Below, in pieces: positions 11,651 to 23,733 of a DNA stretch of 64,000 bases. The number at the start of each line of letters is the position of its first letter. The first letter of the stretch is position 1. This DNA comes from Aspidapion aeneum. Its lineage: Eukaryota > Arthropoda > Insecta > Coleoptera > Brentidae. The position numbers and the translations under genes were made by a program. The notes under the pieces are model-generated. The model saw only the letters and a program-made list of their open reading frames with translations, had not been told where the DNA came from and did not search any database. Location: assembly GCA_963576565.1 (NCBI GenBank), contig OY755039.1, positions 83,602,955 through 83,666,954 on the forward strand, given 5' to 3'.

Positions 11651-13684
11651 TTAAAAATATTTTTCGCAAAAAATATCTGAAGGTGAATTTTTCTCCACCG
11701 TAGGAACCTCTTCCAACTCCCAGAATTTTTGCAAAGTATTATTTAAATCAGGAGTGGAAATAGTTGCCATAAAAGTAGAAATATTTTTTGATGCAAAAGC
11801 AGCATTTTGCAAAGGCATTTTTCCGAGCAAAGTCCATCCGAAGACTGTATTAATACAAGAGGGGGTGTCTGGACCAAAATAAAGTCTACCTTCTTCTAAA
11901 AGTGATCCATAAAGGTCCGCGCCAATAAGAAGCTGAATTCCAGCTTGATTATACCAACTGGGATCAGCTAATTTTAGACCAGTTAAGTAGCGCAAAGAAT
12001 TTTGGTTAAAAGATACACTTGGCATTTTATCGCAAACTTGGTCTATTAATACAGGTTCTAGACTAAAAATTTTCGATTTATTATCGATAGCAGCAATTTT
12101 ACAATGCACCGCATGGCGCGCAGTCGTAGACATATCTCCTAAACCGTTTACATTAAGCGAAATGTTGGATTTAGGAAGTCCGAGTGCATTCGCACATTTT
12201 TTCGTTATAAAGGAGCACATGGCGCCATTATCCAAGATGGCGCGTATTTCGTGCCAATTTCCGTATGCATCACGGATGTGCAGCAAAGCAGTGCAAAGCA
12301 ACGTGTCATAGTCGCCAAGCACAGTACCCGCGTGAATAGATTTATTTTCAGTAATCTGATTTTCTACGGGGTTAGTTTGTGATCCACTAGACGTCACAGA
12401 AGAAGAAGCAATCACCGAAGCTGGGGAGTTATTTTGTAGGCATAAAAGACTGTGGTGATTTAAAAAACAAAATCTACATCTTTTTTGTGAAGTGCACGAG
12501 TTTACTTGATGAAAACTAGCCATGCAGTTGGTGCATCCCTTATTATTTCTAATAAAATTAATGCGTTCTTGAATTGGTTTCACTAAAAAAGATTCACAGC
12601 TAAAAATCAGATGTGTATTTTTTGCTTTGCAGTAGAAACACGTGTTTTGTTTGGAATTTGGAGTTTTTTGTGACTGTCTGTTTGCAAGTAAAACTGTTTT
12701 ATTTCGTGGATTACGGGGGGATCTCGAGAAGTTCCCTGGTCGTGAGTTTTGAACAATATCTTGTTTCATAGACAAAGATAAAGATTCAAGAGTCGTGCAA
12801 TGTTGCTCTAAAAATTTGTAAATATCTTCGTATTTTGGCATTAACTTAGAAGCGTGATTTTGTTCAAATAACTTACGCGTTCCGGGATCTAATCGATCCA
12901 AAAGCATATTCGCAGTAATAAAGCACCAACTATGGGTCGCATATCCCATATTTTTTAAGCAATCAAGGTTTTCCTTGAACGTATCTAGCATTTTGCGCAA
13001 TTCTAAAACGTCATCATTGGATAGCCGAGGTGAGTTTTCGATAGATTTCCAGTAAGAAACCGCACGCAAGCGCTTATTGTCATATCTGGAAATCAGCGTA
13101 TCGTAGCAAAGTAAATAATTATTTCCTTCAAGAGGTATATTTTTAATTAAATTTAAAGCAGGGCCTCTTAAAATCGTACGTAAATATTTAAACTTCTCAA
13201 TGTCCGAGCTCTTACGCGTATGTACAACCGCATTGTAAATCTCAATAAAGCTTGGAAACTCCTCAACATCGCCCGAAAAAGGAGGGACATTTAACTTGGG
13301 AAGAGAAAATTCTGGTTCCGGAAAAATAATTGTTTGATTATTTACCTCGTTGTGGCTTCGATTTATTTCTTCAGCCTCCACCTCAAATAAATCATAGTGC
13401 AAAGCCTCAACCTCTACGCATCTATCCAAAAAATCTTTTTGTATTTTATTCTGAGCTTCCAGAGCTTCAGAATCGTCTGAAATCAAGATCAGTAAAGCAT
13501 TATGATGCTTTTCAAAGCTCTTACAACAAGAAGAAAGTTTTTTAAAGTTAACTTTAAACCTTGTGTGAGCAGCTGGATTTGTTTTCGCCTGATTGGCATA
13601 GTGTTCAAGCACACTCAACTGATTGATTGCAGTCTGACGCAAGGCCTTAGCCGAGCTTACCTTTTTTTCGGTATCGTTTACCAT
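11651..13684 (-). CDS. BEL gag plus aspartic protease
   Basis: This frame encodes 677 residues from the ATG at 13684. The N-terminal half is the helical Gag of BEL/Pao elements (PPFSGDVEEF near 135-144). Three Cys/His knuckles lie at about 349-415, starting with TCFYCKAKN, and would bind RNA in the particle. The retropepsin region follows, with its active site read as ILDNGA (485-487): the usual DSG/DTG is DNG here, which would be expected to weaken protease activity. The frame ends at TAA 11651-11653, but the next codons continue BEL pol in the same frame, so this stop looks like a substitution inside one gag-pol gene rather than a natural end. Confidence 0.9.
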   Translation of the reverse strand: MVNDTEKKVSSAKALRQTAINQLSVLEHYANQAKTNPAAHTRFKVNFKKLSSCCKSFEKHHNALLILISDDSEALEAQNKIQKDFLDRCVEVEALHYDLFEVEAEEINRSHNEVNNQTIIFPEPEFSLPKLNVPPFSGDVEEFPSFIEIYNAVVHTRKSSDIEKFKYLRTILRGPALNLIKNIPLEGNNYLLCYDTLISRYDNKRLRAVSYWKSIENSPRLSNDDVLELRKMLDTFKENLDCLKNMGYATHSWCFITANMLLDRLDPGTRKLFEQNHASKLMPKYEDIYKFLEQHCTTLESLSLSMKQDIVQNSRPGNFSRSPRNPRNKTVLLANRQSQKTPNSKQNTCFYCKAKNTHLIFSCESFLVKPIQERINFIRNNKGCTNCMASFHQVNSCTSQKRCRFCFLNHHSLLCLQNNSPASVIASSSVTSSGSQTNPVENQITENKSIHAGTVLGDYDTLLCTALLHIRDAYGNWHEIRAILDNGAMCSFITKKCANALGLPKSNISLNVNGLGDMSTTARHAVHCKIAAIDNKSKIFSLEPVLIDQVCDKMPSVSFNQNSLRYLTGLKLADPSWYNQAGIQLLIGADLYGSLLEEGRLYFGPDTPSCINTVFGWTLLGKMPLQNAAFASKNISTFMATISTPDLNNTLQKFWELEEVPTVEKNSPSDIFCEKYF

Positions 13685-14187
13685 TTTAAAAGGTTAAAGT
13701 GCAAAGTAAAGCAATAGTTAATAAGGGAAGCAAATTTAAAAAATATATCGTAGTACTTTTCAAATTCCCTCGTAAACCAAGATTCAAAGCAATATTAAAA
13801 GGCCAGCGGCTTTTAGCAAATATTGAATAAAGAACAGCAAGTTTTTAGCAAAAAGTATAAATGCTAATAAATATGCACAAAAAATTTAGCAACTGATAAG
13901 AGTTTCTGAATTTGTGTAGGTACGCAAGGAAACGCAAGCCTTACATACATCGACAGCGCAATAATTTTTAATTTTGAAAAAAAATAAATTTTTCAAAATT
14001 TGTATGCAATTTGTATATTTCACAAATAAAAAATGCAATGCAAGTTGGTACGTGCAACGTACAATAGACACACCGTAGATAAAATGTAAAACCTAAGATA
14101 TGCCTTGTCTCAAAAAGACGCAAAGTAAAGTCCTAACTTCAAACACAATTATGCAACTCTGAGAGCACCTATTACGCAGAACGGGAA

Positions 14188-14205
14188 ATCCGGCTCGAAG
14201 GACCA
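14188..14205 (-). promoter_or_regulatory. BEL primer-binding site, tRNA-Tyr
   Basis: Five bases inside the 5' LTR, the plus strand reads ATCCGGCTCGAAGGACCA. This equals the 3' 15 bases plus CCA of insect tRNA-Tyr, whose acceptor stem begins CCTTCGA, so the minus-strand element would prime reverse transcription with tRNA-Tyr. Confidence 0.8.
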
Positions 14206-14210
14206 AAAAA

Positions 14211-14972
14211 TGGTCGGTCGAGACGTCTTTCGCATGAAAAAGTCAACAAACCAACCGAACTGTAGCAATAGGGATCTCCAGTCCAATAGTTCCCACTCTT
14301 AGGTTACACTTTTGTGTTTTTAGTTAGGAATAGTAGCATAGGGAATAAGTAAAAAATGTAAAGAAACGCAGCTCAAAAACACTTTGACTTACCCTTGGAT
14401 GAAAGGAACTTGGTACATGGACAACTGCACAGTCGAATCCAAATAATTCCAATCAAAGTAGTAGCAGTAGCACATCAAAGCAATCCATAAAATGTTTATA
14501 CACGACCGCGGTCTTAAAAAACACGCATGTGATTTCACTTGGCGATCAATATATATCACTGGTATGGAGAGTACCCCAAATATTCGCATGAGATCCGTAT
14601 AGCAAGACGGACGTTGGAGCACTGCTGTATGTAGCAATATAGCAGTAAAAAGGTATGTATAAAATTAGGAAAAAAACTTAAATTAAAAAAGGATGGAAAA
14701 TGGATATACTCAAGGTAGAAAAAAAAGCAAAAATAATAAAGTAAAGTCAATGCATTCTTGAGCATATAATTCACCGCGCAAATTCAAATTTTTACCCTTT
14801 TTGTAGGCAAGGCATATCTTAGTAACTAAATTAGGTTAAACCAAGAAATAAAGTAACTTTAAGTATAAAGTTTTAGCATAACTCTAGCAAAAAAAAAGAA
14901 AATAAAAAGCATTCTAATTTAGATAAATGTCTCTAAATTTTATATCTTAAAACTAAACGCCGGGACGAAGCA
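14211..14972 (-). repeat. BEL 5' LTR (right in the window)
   Basis: A 762-bp LTR identical in length and in every stretch compared to the one at 7642-8403. It is followed by the second TAAAG duplication. It should carry the promoter on the minus strand; no clear TATA box was assigned. Confidence 0.93.
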
Positions 14973-14977
14973 TAAAG

Positions 14978-16272
14978 TTCGAAACGTCGTGTCGCACAGA
15001 GGGGCAGGGACCCATAAAAGTTACCAAAAATATGAAACTCAGGATATGAAATTTAAGTGAAAAGAACGCCTGAAAATTATCCTCCTTGCATCTCTTTCTT
15101 TATTTAAGGTATCCATAAAAAAGTGCGTACAACAAAACAATTGATAGCGTTTGTCAAAGGTAACGTCATTTTAATTGTGTTACATATGCATTCTTTAAAG
15201 TAAAATATTTGGTACTTTCAAAGGTCATTTTCTCTGTGACGGAATTTCTTAGAACTAAAAAGTAAATGGCTAGCACTAACTACGGTAAGTATAGATTTGT
15301 TTAGTATAAATTTATTTAGTTTATTTTTTAATGTTATTTAGATAATTAAATTCTAACCAAAACGTAACAGAAATTGAGTTTTGTTTTAAAACTGTAGTTT
15401 CAGCTGGCTCCAAAGTTAAGGATCCATTCGAATCCATCACACACTTTTATTAGTTCCTTTTCTACAAAACCTCATCTTTAATGTGTTAAAGCATTTGCAT
15501 ATTGTGTGACATTTTAACAAGTCACATTTCCGTCTAAATGTTCCACACACTATAATTTAAATTTAATAACAAAATATCACTCTGTTTTGGTTTACTAACA
15601 ACTTTGCCTAGTTAAAAAAGGGACCAAACACATTTTAGAATCATATTCTGCCAATTCTTGGGCATTTAAGCTTAAATGATTAAAATCAGAATTGAAATAA
15701 AAAATAAGTAGGTATTTATTTTCTCCGTTACTATTTATAAATTTCTTAAAAAAATTGAATAAATATGTTTTGAGTTACAAGCTTTGGCGACAGTTATATA
15801 AACATATAGGCATACATACAGACAAAACGGCAAAATCCAAAAATGCTTCAAATTATTTTTCACAAAAGCAAAGATATATAATTTTGGTAAAATCATCGTA
15901 TTTTTTGTTCTTGTAGCTTTCAGTAGGATCACTATGGATAATAATTAATTATAGTGTGGTATATTGTGCGCTAAAAATGACAGGAGAAAATAAGTTTGTT
16001 ATATTTTAATAAAGACAGAATTTAGAAATATTAGGGTCGAAAATTTTTTATTTAAATAAAGAAAAATAATATGTGGATTATTTTGAAATCATTATGATAT
16101 TTCGATAAAATTAAAAGAATGTCCGTCTTTAAATTTAGACCAAAAGTGTCAAAATGTATATTATAGTTTTTTTTTTTATAAACTTATCTTTATTAAGTAT
16201 CAAATTTTAACTTAATTAATATCACAGATTGAATTTATGCTAAATTATCGCTAATATATTTTGTTTGTTAAA
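14978..16272. other. No gene recognised
   Basis: AT-rich sequence after the retrotransposon, beginning with the displaced end of the hairpin arm (TTCGAAACGTCG). No open frame here resembles a known family. Confidence 0.5.
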
Positions 16273-16720
16273 CTAAAATCTGTATATATTTTTCGACAGC
16301 ATGTGCACTTTTTTGCTTTTTATCAGTTTTAGTCTTTGTTCTCTCAACATATCAATGAAGCCATTTATGTCGCGTTTTTTTTCGTCCAAGTTGTAAAATA
16401 TTAAAGCACCTATATAAAACTGCCACACATTTTGGTCTTTTTTATTAGCTAAACTGACTTGTAACATTTCACTACACTGTGATATTATTTCTAAATTTTT
16501 TCCGAATGAACGATTTACTACGTTTTTTACCCAATTCCATATATGAGAATTATTTCCACAACTTTTTATACGGTGCATAAGGGTATCAATGGAGTGACAT
16601 TGGCTACACATGTCATTTTGGGTCATTCCATGCCTTTTTGTTTTCTCCGCCACTGGAATAATTTCATTAAGAGAAGTGGAAAAAAGCTGCTAGAAATGAG
16701 TCAACTTTTATTTGAACAAA
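16273..16720 (-). pseudogene. C-terminal tail of a non-LTR retrotransposon RT (remnant)
   Basis: The 126-residue frame 16653-16273 has a CSQC...TLMHRI...CG Cys/His pattern followed by an IWNWV segment. This is the arrangement of the C-terminal zinc-knuckle tail of many insect LINE reverse transcriptases. In-frame sequence upstream to about 16720 extends the resemblance past stop codons. No RT core or endonuclease is present. The clade is not assigned. Confidence 0.5.
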
Positions 16721-17590
16721 CAGAAATTGGTTGGAAAGTAATTTAACTTCCAAAATTTGTTTATTACAAAGTATGTCGTCTGCTAACAGAGTTTACAGAA
16801 TGCAGTGAAAACAGTAAACGTCAGAAAAATGCATATTTGCGAAAAAAAATAGAATTGAGGAAATATTATATGCAGCCGAAATGGAGTTTATATTACATAT
16901 TTAAGCTTCCAAACTATTAAAAGAATTATCTTTAAATCCCGATTGAGCTTCTGAATATATAAACTTTTTAACAAAAGTGGTAAAAGAAACGACTAACAAT
17001 CAATTGTCACAAAATGATGCACTCTTGGTTCTTGTAGAAGTTGACTTATCAAGGAATCAGTATAATCTCATCCGAGAAAAAGACAGAAGTAAATTTCCTT
17101 GCTTAAATTTGCTTTCATTACCTGGCTGGTTCCATTAAAATTGGTGGTCGGGAATCCGCAATCAAAAAACCCCAAAAAATTATATGGCAAAATCCATCTC
17201 CATCCGCTACTTCAGATTGTGTTAATTATAGCGTAGGTTAGTTTTGTTTTGTTGTTTTTTTTATTCCTTTTTTTAAATAGATCATTTTTAAATTTATTCA
17301 TTTTTTTAACATGGGTTGTGGGCTATCAAATTAAAGGTTATTTTACCTAGATAATGAAATTACAATCAGGAAGCATAAGGGTTGTTGTTTTTTTTTAAAT
17401 TACTTTAAGTTTTAATATTAAATGTTGTTGCTATATGTAAGTACTGCGTTAGCGTACCGCATACCTCGGCTAATTGCTCGTGCGGCAATAATTTTTTATT
17501 AAATTATTCATTTTAAGAATAAAAAATGCGTTTATAGACAATTTTAATAAACATTATATGCATATAGAATTTTCGGTAACTTTTATGTGT
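16721..17590. other. Degraded sequence, no intact gene
   Basis: AT-rich sequence. Around 17040-17110 the plus strand reads LSRNQYNLIREKDR, which looks like a scrap of a transposon-associated protein, with stops on both sides. Nothing else is recognisable. Confidence 0.35.
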
Positions 17591-18957
17591 CCCGGCCGCG
17601 TATTTACGATTCCGTGCTCATATCACGTCGGCGAGGTTTTGGAATAGACACGGAAATGTTACAATATATTTAGGTTCAAATACGTGTTGATTTTAAGAGT
17701 TTTGATCTCGAAATGAGCACGGATCTGTAAGAGAACATCGCTCATTAAACTTTTACAAAAGCGTATTCAACTGTCAGGTTAAAACGCTAACATAACGAAA
17801 GCTAATCAATCAAATCTAACCGAACCGAACCAAAGCAAACTAAACCAATAATTAAAAAAAAAAAACTTTCTTGACTTCCTACCCGGGATCCTAGAGGATG
17901 TGAATCCGAACCGAAACGAACCGAATTGAACCAAACCGAACCGAACCAAAGCTTCAGTTTGCTTTGGTTCGGTTCGGTTAGATTTGATTGATTAGCTTTC
18001 GTTAGGTTAGGTTTTAGAATCTTTCTTTTTTCATGTGGTTAGAAATCAAGTGAAAATCATTTAAATCATTAAAATGTATTATTAACAGAACAACATCTGT
18101 CGTCGTAGTTGCCGGTGTAAGACAATGAACACTGAACTTTGCAGGTATAGTTAATGGAAGAGTGTTCTTCAAACTTCAAAGAATTTCAAAATCTTGAGTA
18201 ATATTAGTACAAATACTTTTAAACTGCTCCATAATTTTCATATTAACAAACATATAACCTCAAAATCAAACTAATAAACAACGTGAATCCAATTTAAGTT
18301 TCAAATGTGCACTTATAAGTAAACCCCTGCGCTGCGTAATTCAATACAAATCCGTGTCTTGTTCGAGCCTCGGCGCCTTAAAATCAACACGCATTTGTAA
18401 CCAATTATGTTGCAACATTTCCGTGTCTATTTCAAAACAGCGCTGCCGTGAAATCAGCACGGAAACGTAAATACGCGGCCGGACTGGGATAAATATATTG
18501 AACAATTTGCATAATTGTAAGATTTTTAGTTTTACTCTTTATTTAGGTAACTTTTGTTAAAATATCTTATTTATTTAATTTATTTCGGTCATTTCGCATA
18601 AGCCCTGTAAGGGCTTAGTGTAAGCGGTTTCTATAATCGAGAGATCGATGGTCATTTTCGTCACATTGATTTTTTGACTGCTTTAACAACTAAAAATTAA
18701 AGTATTTGTCGCTAGGCGATCTTGTAGTAGGCAAGAAAGTAAATAATTTTTTAGAATTTATTTCGTTCCCTGGAGATGACATATCTTAGGTTTTCTTGGA
18801 TATAGGGAATGGAATGAGAACCAATTTACCTTATGGTGACGCTTCGACCTTTATTTGGTCTTTTTCAAGCCTTACGAACAACAAGCTTTGTTTACAATTT
18901 TGAAAATTGAAAATGTGTAAAAATAAGGAGAGTAAGCGTATAATAACTATTTATTTT
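17591..18957. mobile_element. Foldback element copy B plus shared flank
   Basis: The element at 17591-18483 (893 bp) has inverted ends beginning CCCGGCCGCGTATTTACG / TCCGGCCGCGTATTTACG, imperfect outer arms of about 150 bp, and an inner region built of CGAAC-rich runs around a TACCCGGGATCC core. The following 474 bp (18484-18957) match 7095-7560. No transposase was seen. Because two copies share the same right flank, either the mobile unit is larger than the foldback itself or the region was duplicated. Confidence 0.75.
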
Positions 18958-19132
18958 TTTTAATATCTGCAAAAACCTCCAAAAACCCCCCCATACCCCC
19001 CAAAATCTGAAAATTTGAGGTTTTTTCAAATTTTCTTGAAAACTAATCTTCTAAGGAAAAAAGGTGTACATTCAAAACTAATCAATTTTGTGTCTTATTA
19101 GTTTTCCGGTGGATAATAAAGAGCGGCGGATA

Positions 19133-19434
19133 AAAGGTCGAAAGTACAAAAGGTCAAAAGTATAAAAGGTCGAAAAAATAAAGTCGAAGGTACAAAAGGT
19201 CGAAAATACAAAAGGTCGAAAGTACAAAAGGTCGAAACTACAAAAGATCAAATATCAATAGGTCGAAAGTTCAAAAGGTCGAAAGTACAAAAGATCGAAA
19301 GTACAAAAGATCGAAAGTACGGCCGTGGGTCCACATCGACTGGACAGGTCAATTCGACTTGATACGGTAAATTTGAATTTTTAATATTTTGTTTTGTCGA
19401 TTTTTTTTCGACCTTTTGTACTTTCGACCTTTTA
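19133..19434. repeat. 16-bp minisatellite with inverted end
   Basis: About a dozen imperfect copies of GGTCGAAAGTACAAAA lie at 19133-19321. At 19409-19434 the same motif appears on the other strand (CGACCTTTTGTACTTTCG), so the array can fold back on itself. Confidence 0.85.
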
Positions 19435-20725
19435 TGGCTCCGGCGGCGGGCCCGATAATAAAATGAAGAACTTATTTGGATAAATCAAAATAACTAATCT
19501 AATCAAAAAACAGTTTATTTTAATTTGGAAACATTTTATTTTAGTAGGTATAAATTACGAACCTGTTTGAAGTATTTATCATAACATTAACCTCACTTTG
19601 TAATATTCATTTAAAAAGAAATTATCTTATCCTCAGTAAAGAATAAAGGCACATTTTTTTCTGAAAATCTTAGTTAGAAAAGATATTTAAATATGCAAGA
19701 GAAACTGATTATTTCAGTTATTTTTGAAAATAAGTTTATATTAGTACGCCCCTGAAGCCTTAAATATGGCAACAACCCGACATTTTAATAAAGTTTTTAA
19801 AAGAGAATGTTATGTTCTACAATAAAGTATACTGCATATTTTTTCCTAAAAAATGTAGTTTTTGAGAAAATTTTGAAAAACCTATAATAAACATGTTTTT
19901 TCTAAATAATCCCAATTTACGTACGCCACTGAAGAGCTACTTGCTTTTCCTAACCTTACTGACCAATACATCGTTGGAAAGGGAATTTTATTCTCCACAA
20001 AAAACTGTTTTTTGCAATTTTTGATAAAAATGTTAGTTTTCGAGAAAATTGCATAAAACTGAAAAAAAAACAGGTTTTTGGGGGTTTCGGGGTGATTTTC
20101 TCCGTCCCTGTCGATTTTTCGAGTTGACAACAGAGATATTCGGATTCAGCGGGGTCAAATTAGGGGGAAATGGTCTGTTGCCAAAAAGTAATACGATTTG
20201 CTTCTAGACCGAAAACGGAAAGCCTTTTAAAATAATATGCTCTGACTAAACTAGTAACTGGCCGACTGACAAATCTTCATGGTGTCGTCATGAAATTCAG
20301 CTGCGCATTGGTCGAAAAGCTATCTATTTGCCTCCCATATCTCTGAGCTCGAGTCAACCTTCCCGCTCCCGGCCCGCCACGGCAATCTCATAATGACAAT
20401 ACTGCGGTTTAGTCCTGTTGGCAAACAAAGCACACAGCAATGGATTTTGCTTTTGCATTTAAGAGAAGTTCAAATATGGTTAGTATGAAGAAGAATTTTG
20501 AAAATGCAAATAATTATGATGAATGTATTTAGTTTATTATCGTAACTGAAATTAAAAATCGGAAAAAATAATTAACTTAAAAATCCTTCATTTAAAATAT
20601 TAGCTATTTTCGTAAATTAATGGAAATAACGTATTTCTTAGACATAATCTCCAAGTAAACTAAATGTCCATACGAAAGGAAGCTGTCAAATAAGAATAAT
20701 ATATATTGGGTATCAGAAAACACAG

Positions 20726-20756
<31 letters not shown>

Positions 20757-22500
20757 GATAGATAGAAATGTATTCAGTGCCCAAATCAAAAAAAAGTTCA
20801 ACAGAGCTTTGTTTTTATCTATAAGGCATATTGATGTTGTATTCCGTAAGTAATTTTAAGTCAAAATGTTCATATAAAGATAGGTTCGCAAACGCTTGGT
20901 TTTCGAGATACAGGGTGTTAAAATTTCATTTAATTTTTAGTTTTTTGTTTATAGTTCTTACATTTTTTGAGCTTATAGCAGCATACACCTTTCCTTGGAA
21001 CACAGTTAAGATTGGTTTTTGATGAGGTTCGGAACTGCATCAAAAACCAAATTTAGTTAAATCTTTTTGAAGGAGTTTAAAAGTCAATACAATTCTTATT
21101 AATCCGTCCTTTGTGCTTAGATATGAACCTAAACTGTGGAAAGTGCAGAAACTAAAATGAATCTGAAACCGGAAAAGCTTACCTATATGAAGTCGCCCCA
21201 TAGAGCGTCATCTTATAGGTCAATATACAGGGCACGACTTCGAACATTTAGCCTTTGTGAAAAGCGTATAAAAAAGAATGAACTTATGGAAAGCAAGAAG
21301 TCAGTGAGGGACCAAAGACGCGCATATTTAGGAGCGTTTACCGCTGTGACTTAAAATTCATTAATAGTTTTTTATTACTAAACAGGAGCAAGCACAGTAA
21401 GATTTCCACTTTTAAAAGACGAAGAAATAGTCATTATTATTTATTTCGTTATTTTAGCTTTATTCGAGAAACATTACTTCGAGAAAAATTCAATTTTTAA
21501 TAATTTTATCTTACAAAATAACCTTGCTCTTTTATTATTGTATTTATTATTATATTATAAGTCGCGCTTAAATGCCTTTGAAGTGTGTTTTGTGATGCTA
21601 CTTGCAAAACTCTCGCGCCGTTCGATCCCCTGGCGGCGGCTGACGAAGTCAAGTTGCTAAAAGTCACCATACGCTATCCAGGAAGCAGAATAGTGGACAA
21701 CATTTTTGGGGGTAGGGATGTACGACAGCCCTAAACCTCTTGCCCCTCTACTGGTTTCAGTCTGCAGAAAAAAATGTTTGTCACGTTTTACCACTCCTTT
21801 CAAAATTTTATTTTTGCCCCTTAAATGGAGGGGCCATTCCTCTTGAAAAAAAAAACAATACGTTGAAATGCGGTGTTATGGTAATTGCAATTATTTAAGT
21901 TTTTAAAATAATTGAAAAATTATTTCAAAATACAATGCTACATCACATTTATAATTATAATGAAATTACAAAAATGCAATTGAATTACCAAAAAAGCTAT
22001 TTTGCTTTTATTATTTAAAGCAATCCACATTTCGTACTGAATTTAAGGGGTAAGTTCGGAATGTATTACGAAGGAAGAGGGCTCCTAAATTAAGCATTTT
22101 CACATTTTGTAAATTATGAAAAAGTGAAAAGAAATGAATAATCAAGTCAACTACTTTTTTTTATTTTACAAGTAGGAAATTTATAATTAAGTTATTTTTT
22201 TTGTTGTAATTAATTACACAGTTTTCTTAGTACATTCTTGTAAAGTAATTTGTAATGTAATAGTTAATTTTCAAAGTATTGGCTTCTAACTCTGGTTGAG
22301 AATAAATCGGTACACATAAAGACCCAGAAATTTGTTATCCATAAAGTTGAATTTGTGGAATATTTTGTTTGTGCGTGTAGTAACTTTCTTTAACATTTTT
22401 GCCATGTTAGAAAGCTCTACCTGTCACTTAATTACGGATTCGCATTATTGATTATTAGTCATACAGTTCAAATGATATCTATGAGATGGCGTTATAGCAA
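19435..22500. other. No gene recognised; TA microsatellite inside
   Basis: No frame here has recognisable domains. A (TA)n microsatellite occupies about 20725-20753. A GC-richer patch at 21590-21740 has no assignable reading. The open frames at 19882-20130, 20831-21022 and 21136-21354 lack any supporting feature. Confidence 0.45.
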
Positions 22501-22779
22501 TTAAAATCAAGGGGTTTTAAGGATTTTATTAACTTTTTTTTGGCCTACTCAGCCGGTAAGAGTAAGGTCATTAGATTGCGAAAAGAATTGAATTTCTCAC
22601 TTGGCAAGAGCGCTACACTGTTTATCTCTTTTAGTGCCATTTCTTTAAATAGCAATCTTACTTCAATTCACATATGTTTCAATGGCCAAACGATAGTTCA
22701 CGAACCCTGTATGTGCTGCCAATTAGATCCAAGCCCTATAAAAAAATTTAGCTTAAAAATTATAAGTAATCATAGAAAG

Positions 22780-23110
22780 AAAAAAAAATATTCCATCTTA
22801 TCAAGTTGGGTCGGTTTAGACCACGTACAGAAAATTACTAACAGAACCAAAAAAGTATTAGAAGATGTAAAAGTGTATTCTGCAGTCTTTTTAGATGTAA
22901 TACAGACATTTGACAAGGTGTGGCATAAAGGCCTTAATTTTAAATCAAAACTTTCTCTGTCAAAACAGTAGTCTGATATTTTGAAATCATAATTGTCTGA
23001 CTTGACTTGAGAGTCAAGAAATAAGTCAAAGAATTTAAGACAAATTTTGGTAGGCGTGCCCCAGGGCAGCGTACGTTGAGATGCAATGTTTAGAATTTTA
23101 CAGGAGAAGC
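22780..23110 (+). pseudogene. Jockey-type LINE reverse transcriptase fragment
   Basis: The plus-strand reading contains YSAVFLDVIQTFDKVWHKGL, the RT motif with the first catalytic Asp region of jockey-like LINEs. After stop codons in the next part comes ILVGVPQGSV, the following RT block. Only this fragment of the palm domain survives. The upstream open frame from 22540 shows no further recognisable RT. Confidence 0.8.
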
Positions 23111-23733
23111 AAAAAACTAATTTTTTCAGATAACTACTATAATATTACAATGCCATTCAATAAAATTGGAGTTTATCTCATGTTTAACGTTTATCAAGGA
23201 TAAAATCGGGTAAACACGTATCGATCATAAAGAAACTAAGATCTCTTAGTTCCAAAACGTTGTAAGTCCTAACCTACGTTGCCAGTCAAAAAGTTGGAAG
23301 TAGGTACAAAGAAAATCAAAGGTCTTATCTGTTGTAAAGTCATAATAAAACACTATTAGTTTATAGAAAAACATTGTAACTTTATTAAGACACGTTCGTT
23401 ACAATAAAAAACGAATATGTCGAACAATACTCAGATGGATTCTAGCCCCGAAGCTGTGAGTAGTATTCCTATGTTTCATTTGTGAGGTAAGGAAGCATGG
23501 ATCTATTATGGGCTACTTTTTTTTGTGGAATACCATGCTTCGTAGGCCGTTCATTAACTTCAATTGTTGCAAAGTCGTCAATTGTTACTCCTTTTCGCAG
23601 AATATTAGTTTCTGTAGGAAACTATAACCCTTCATGCTACTTCCAGACTTCAGCTGTTCCAAACTGATCTCTCGACAATCTTATTTGCGCAGCTTCACTT
23701 ACTTTAAGTTTTGTCATATTAAGGTTATAAATA

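Larger units (their letters stand above)
7642..14972 (-). mobile_element. BEL/Pao LTR retrotransposon, young copy
   Basis: A complete 7,331-bp element in minus orientation. It has two 762-bp LTRs (TG...CA ends), a 5-bp direct target duplication TAAAG at 7637-7641 and 14973-14977, a primer-binding site, a polypurine tract, gag with three zinc knuckles, a protease, and pol in the order RT, RNase H, integrase. That order and the motif style are those of the BEL/Pao superfamily. The LTRs look identical base for base where compared, which implies a very recent insertion. The gag-pol frame is nevertheless interrupted by two TAA codons. Confidence 0.95.
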
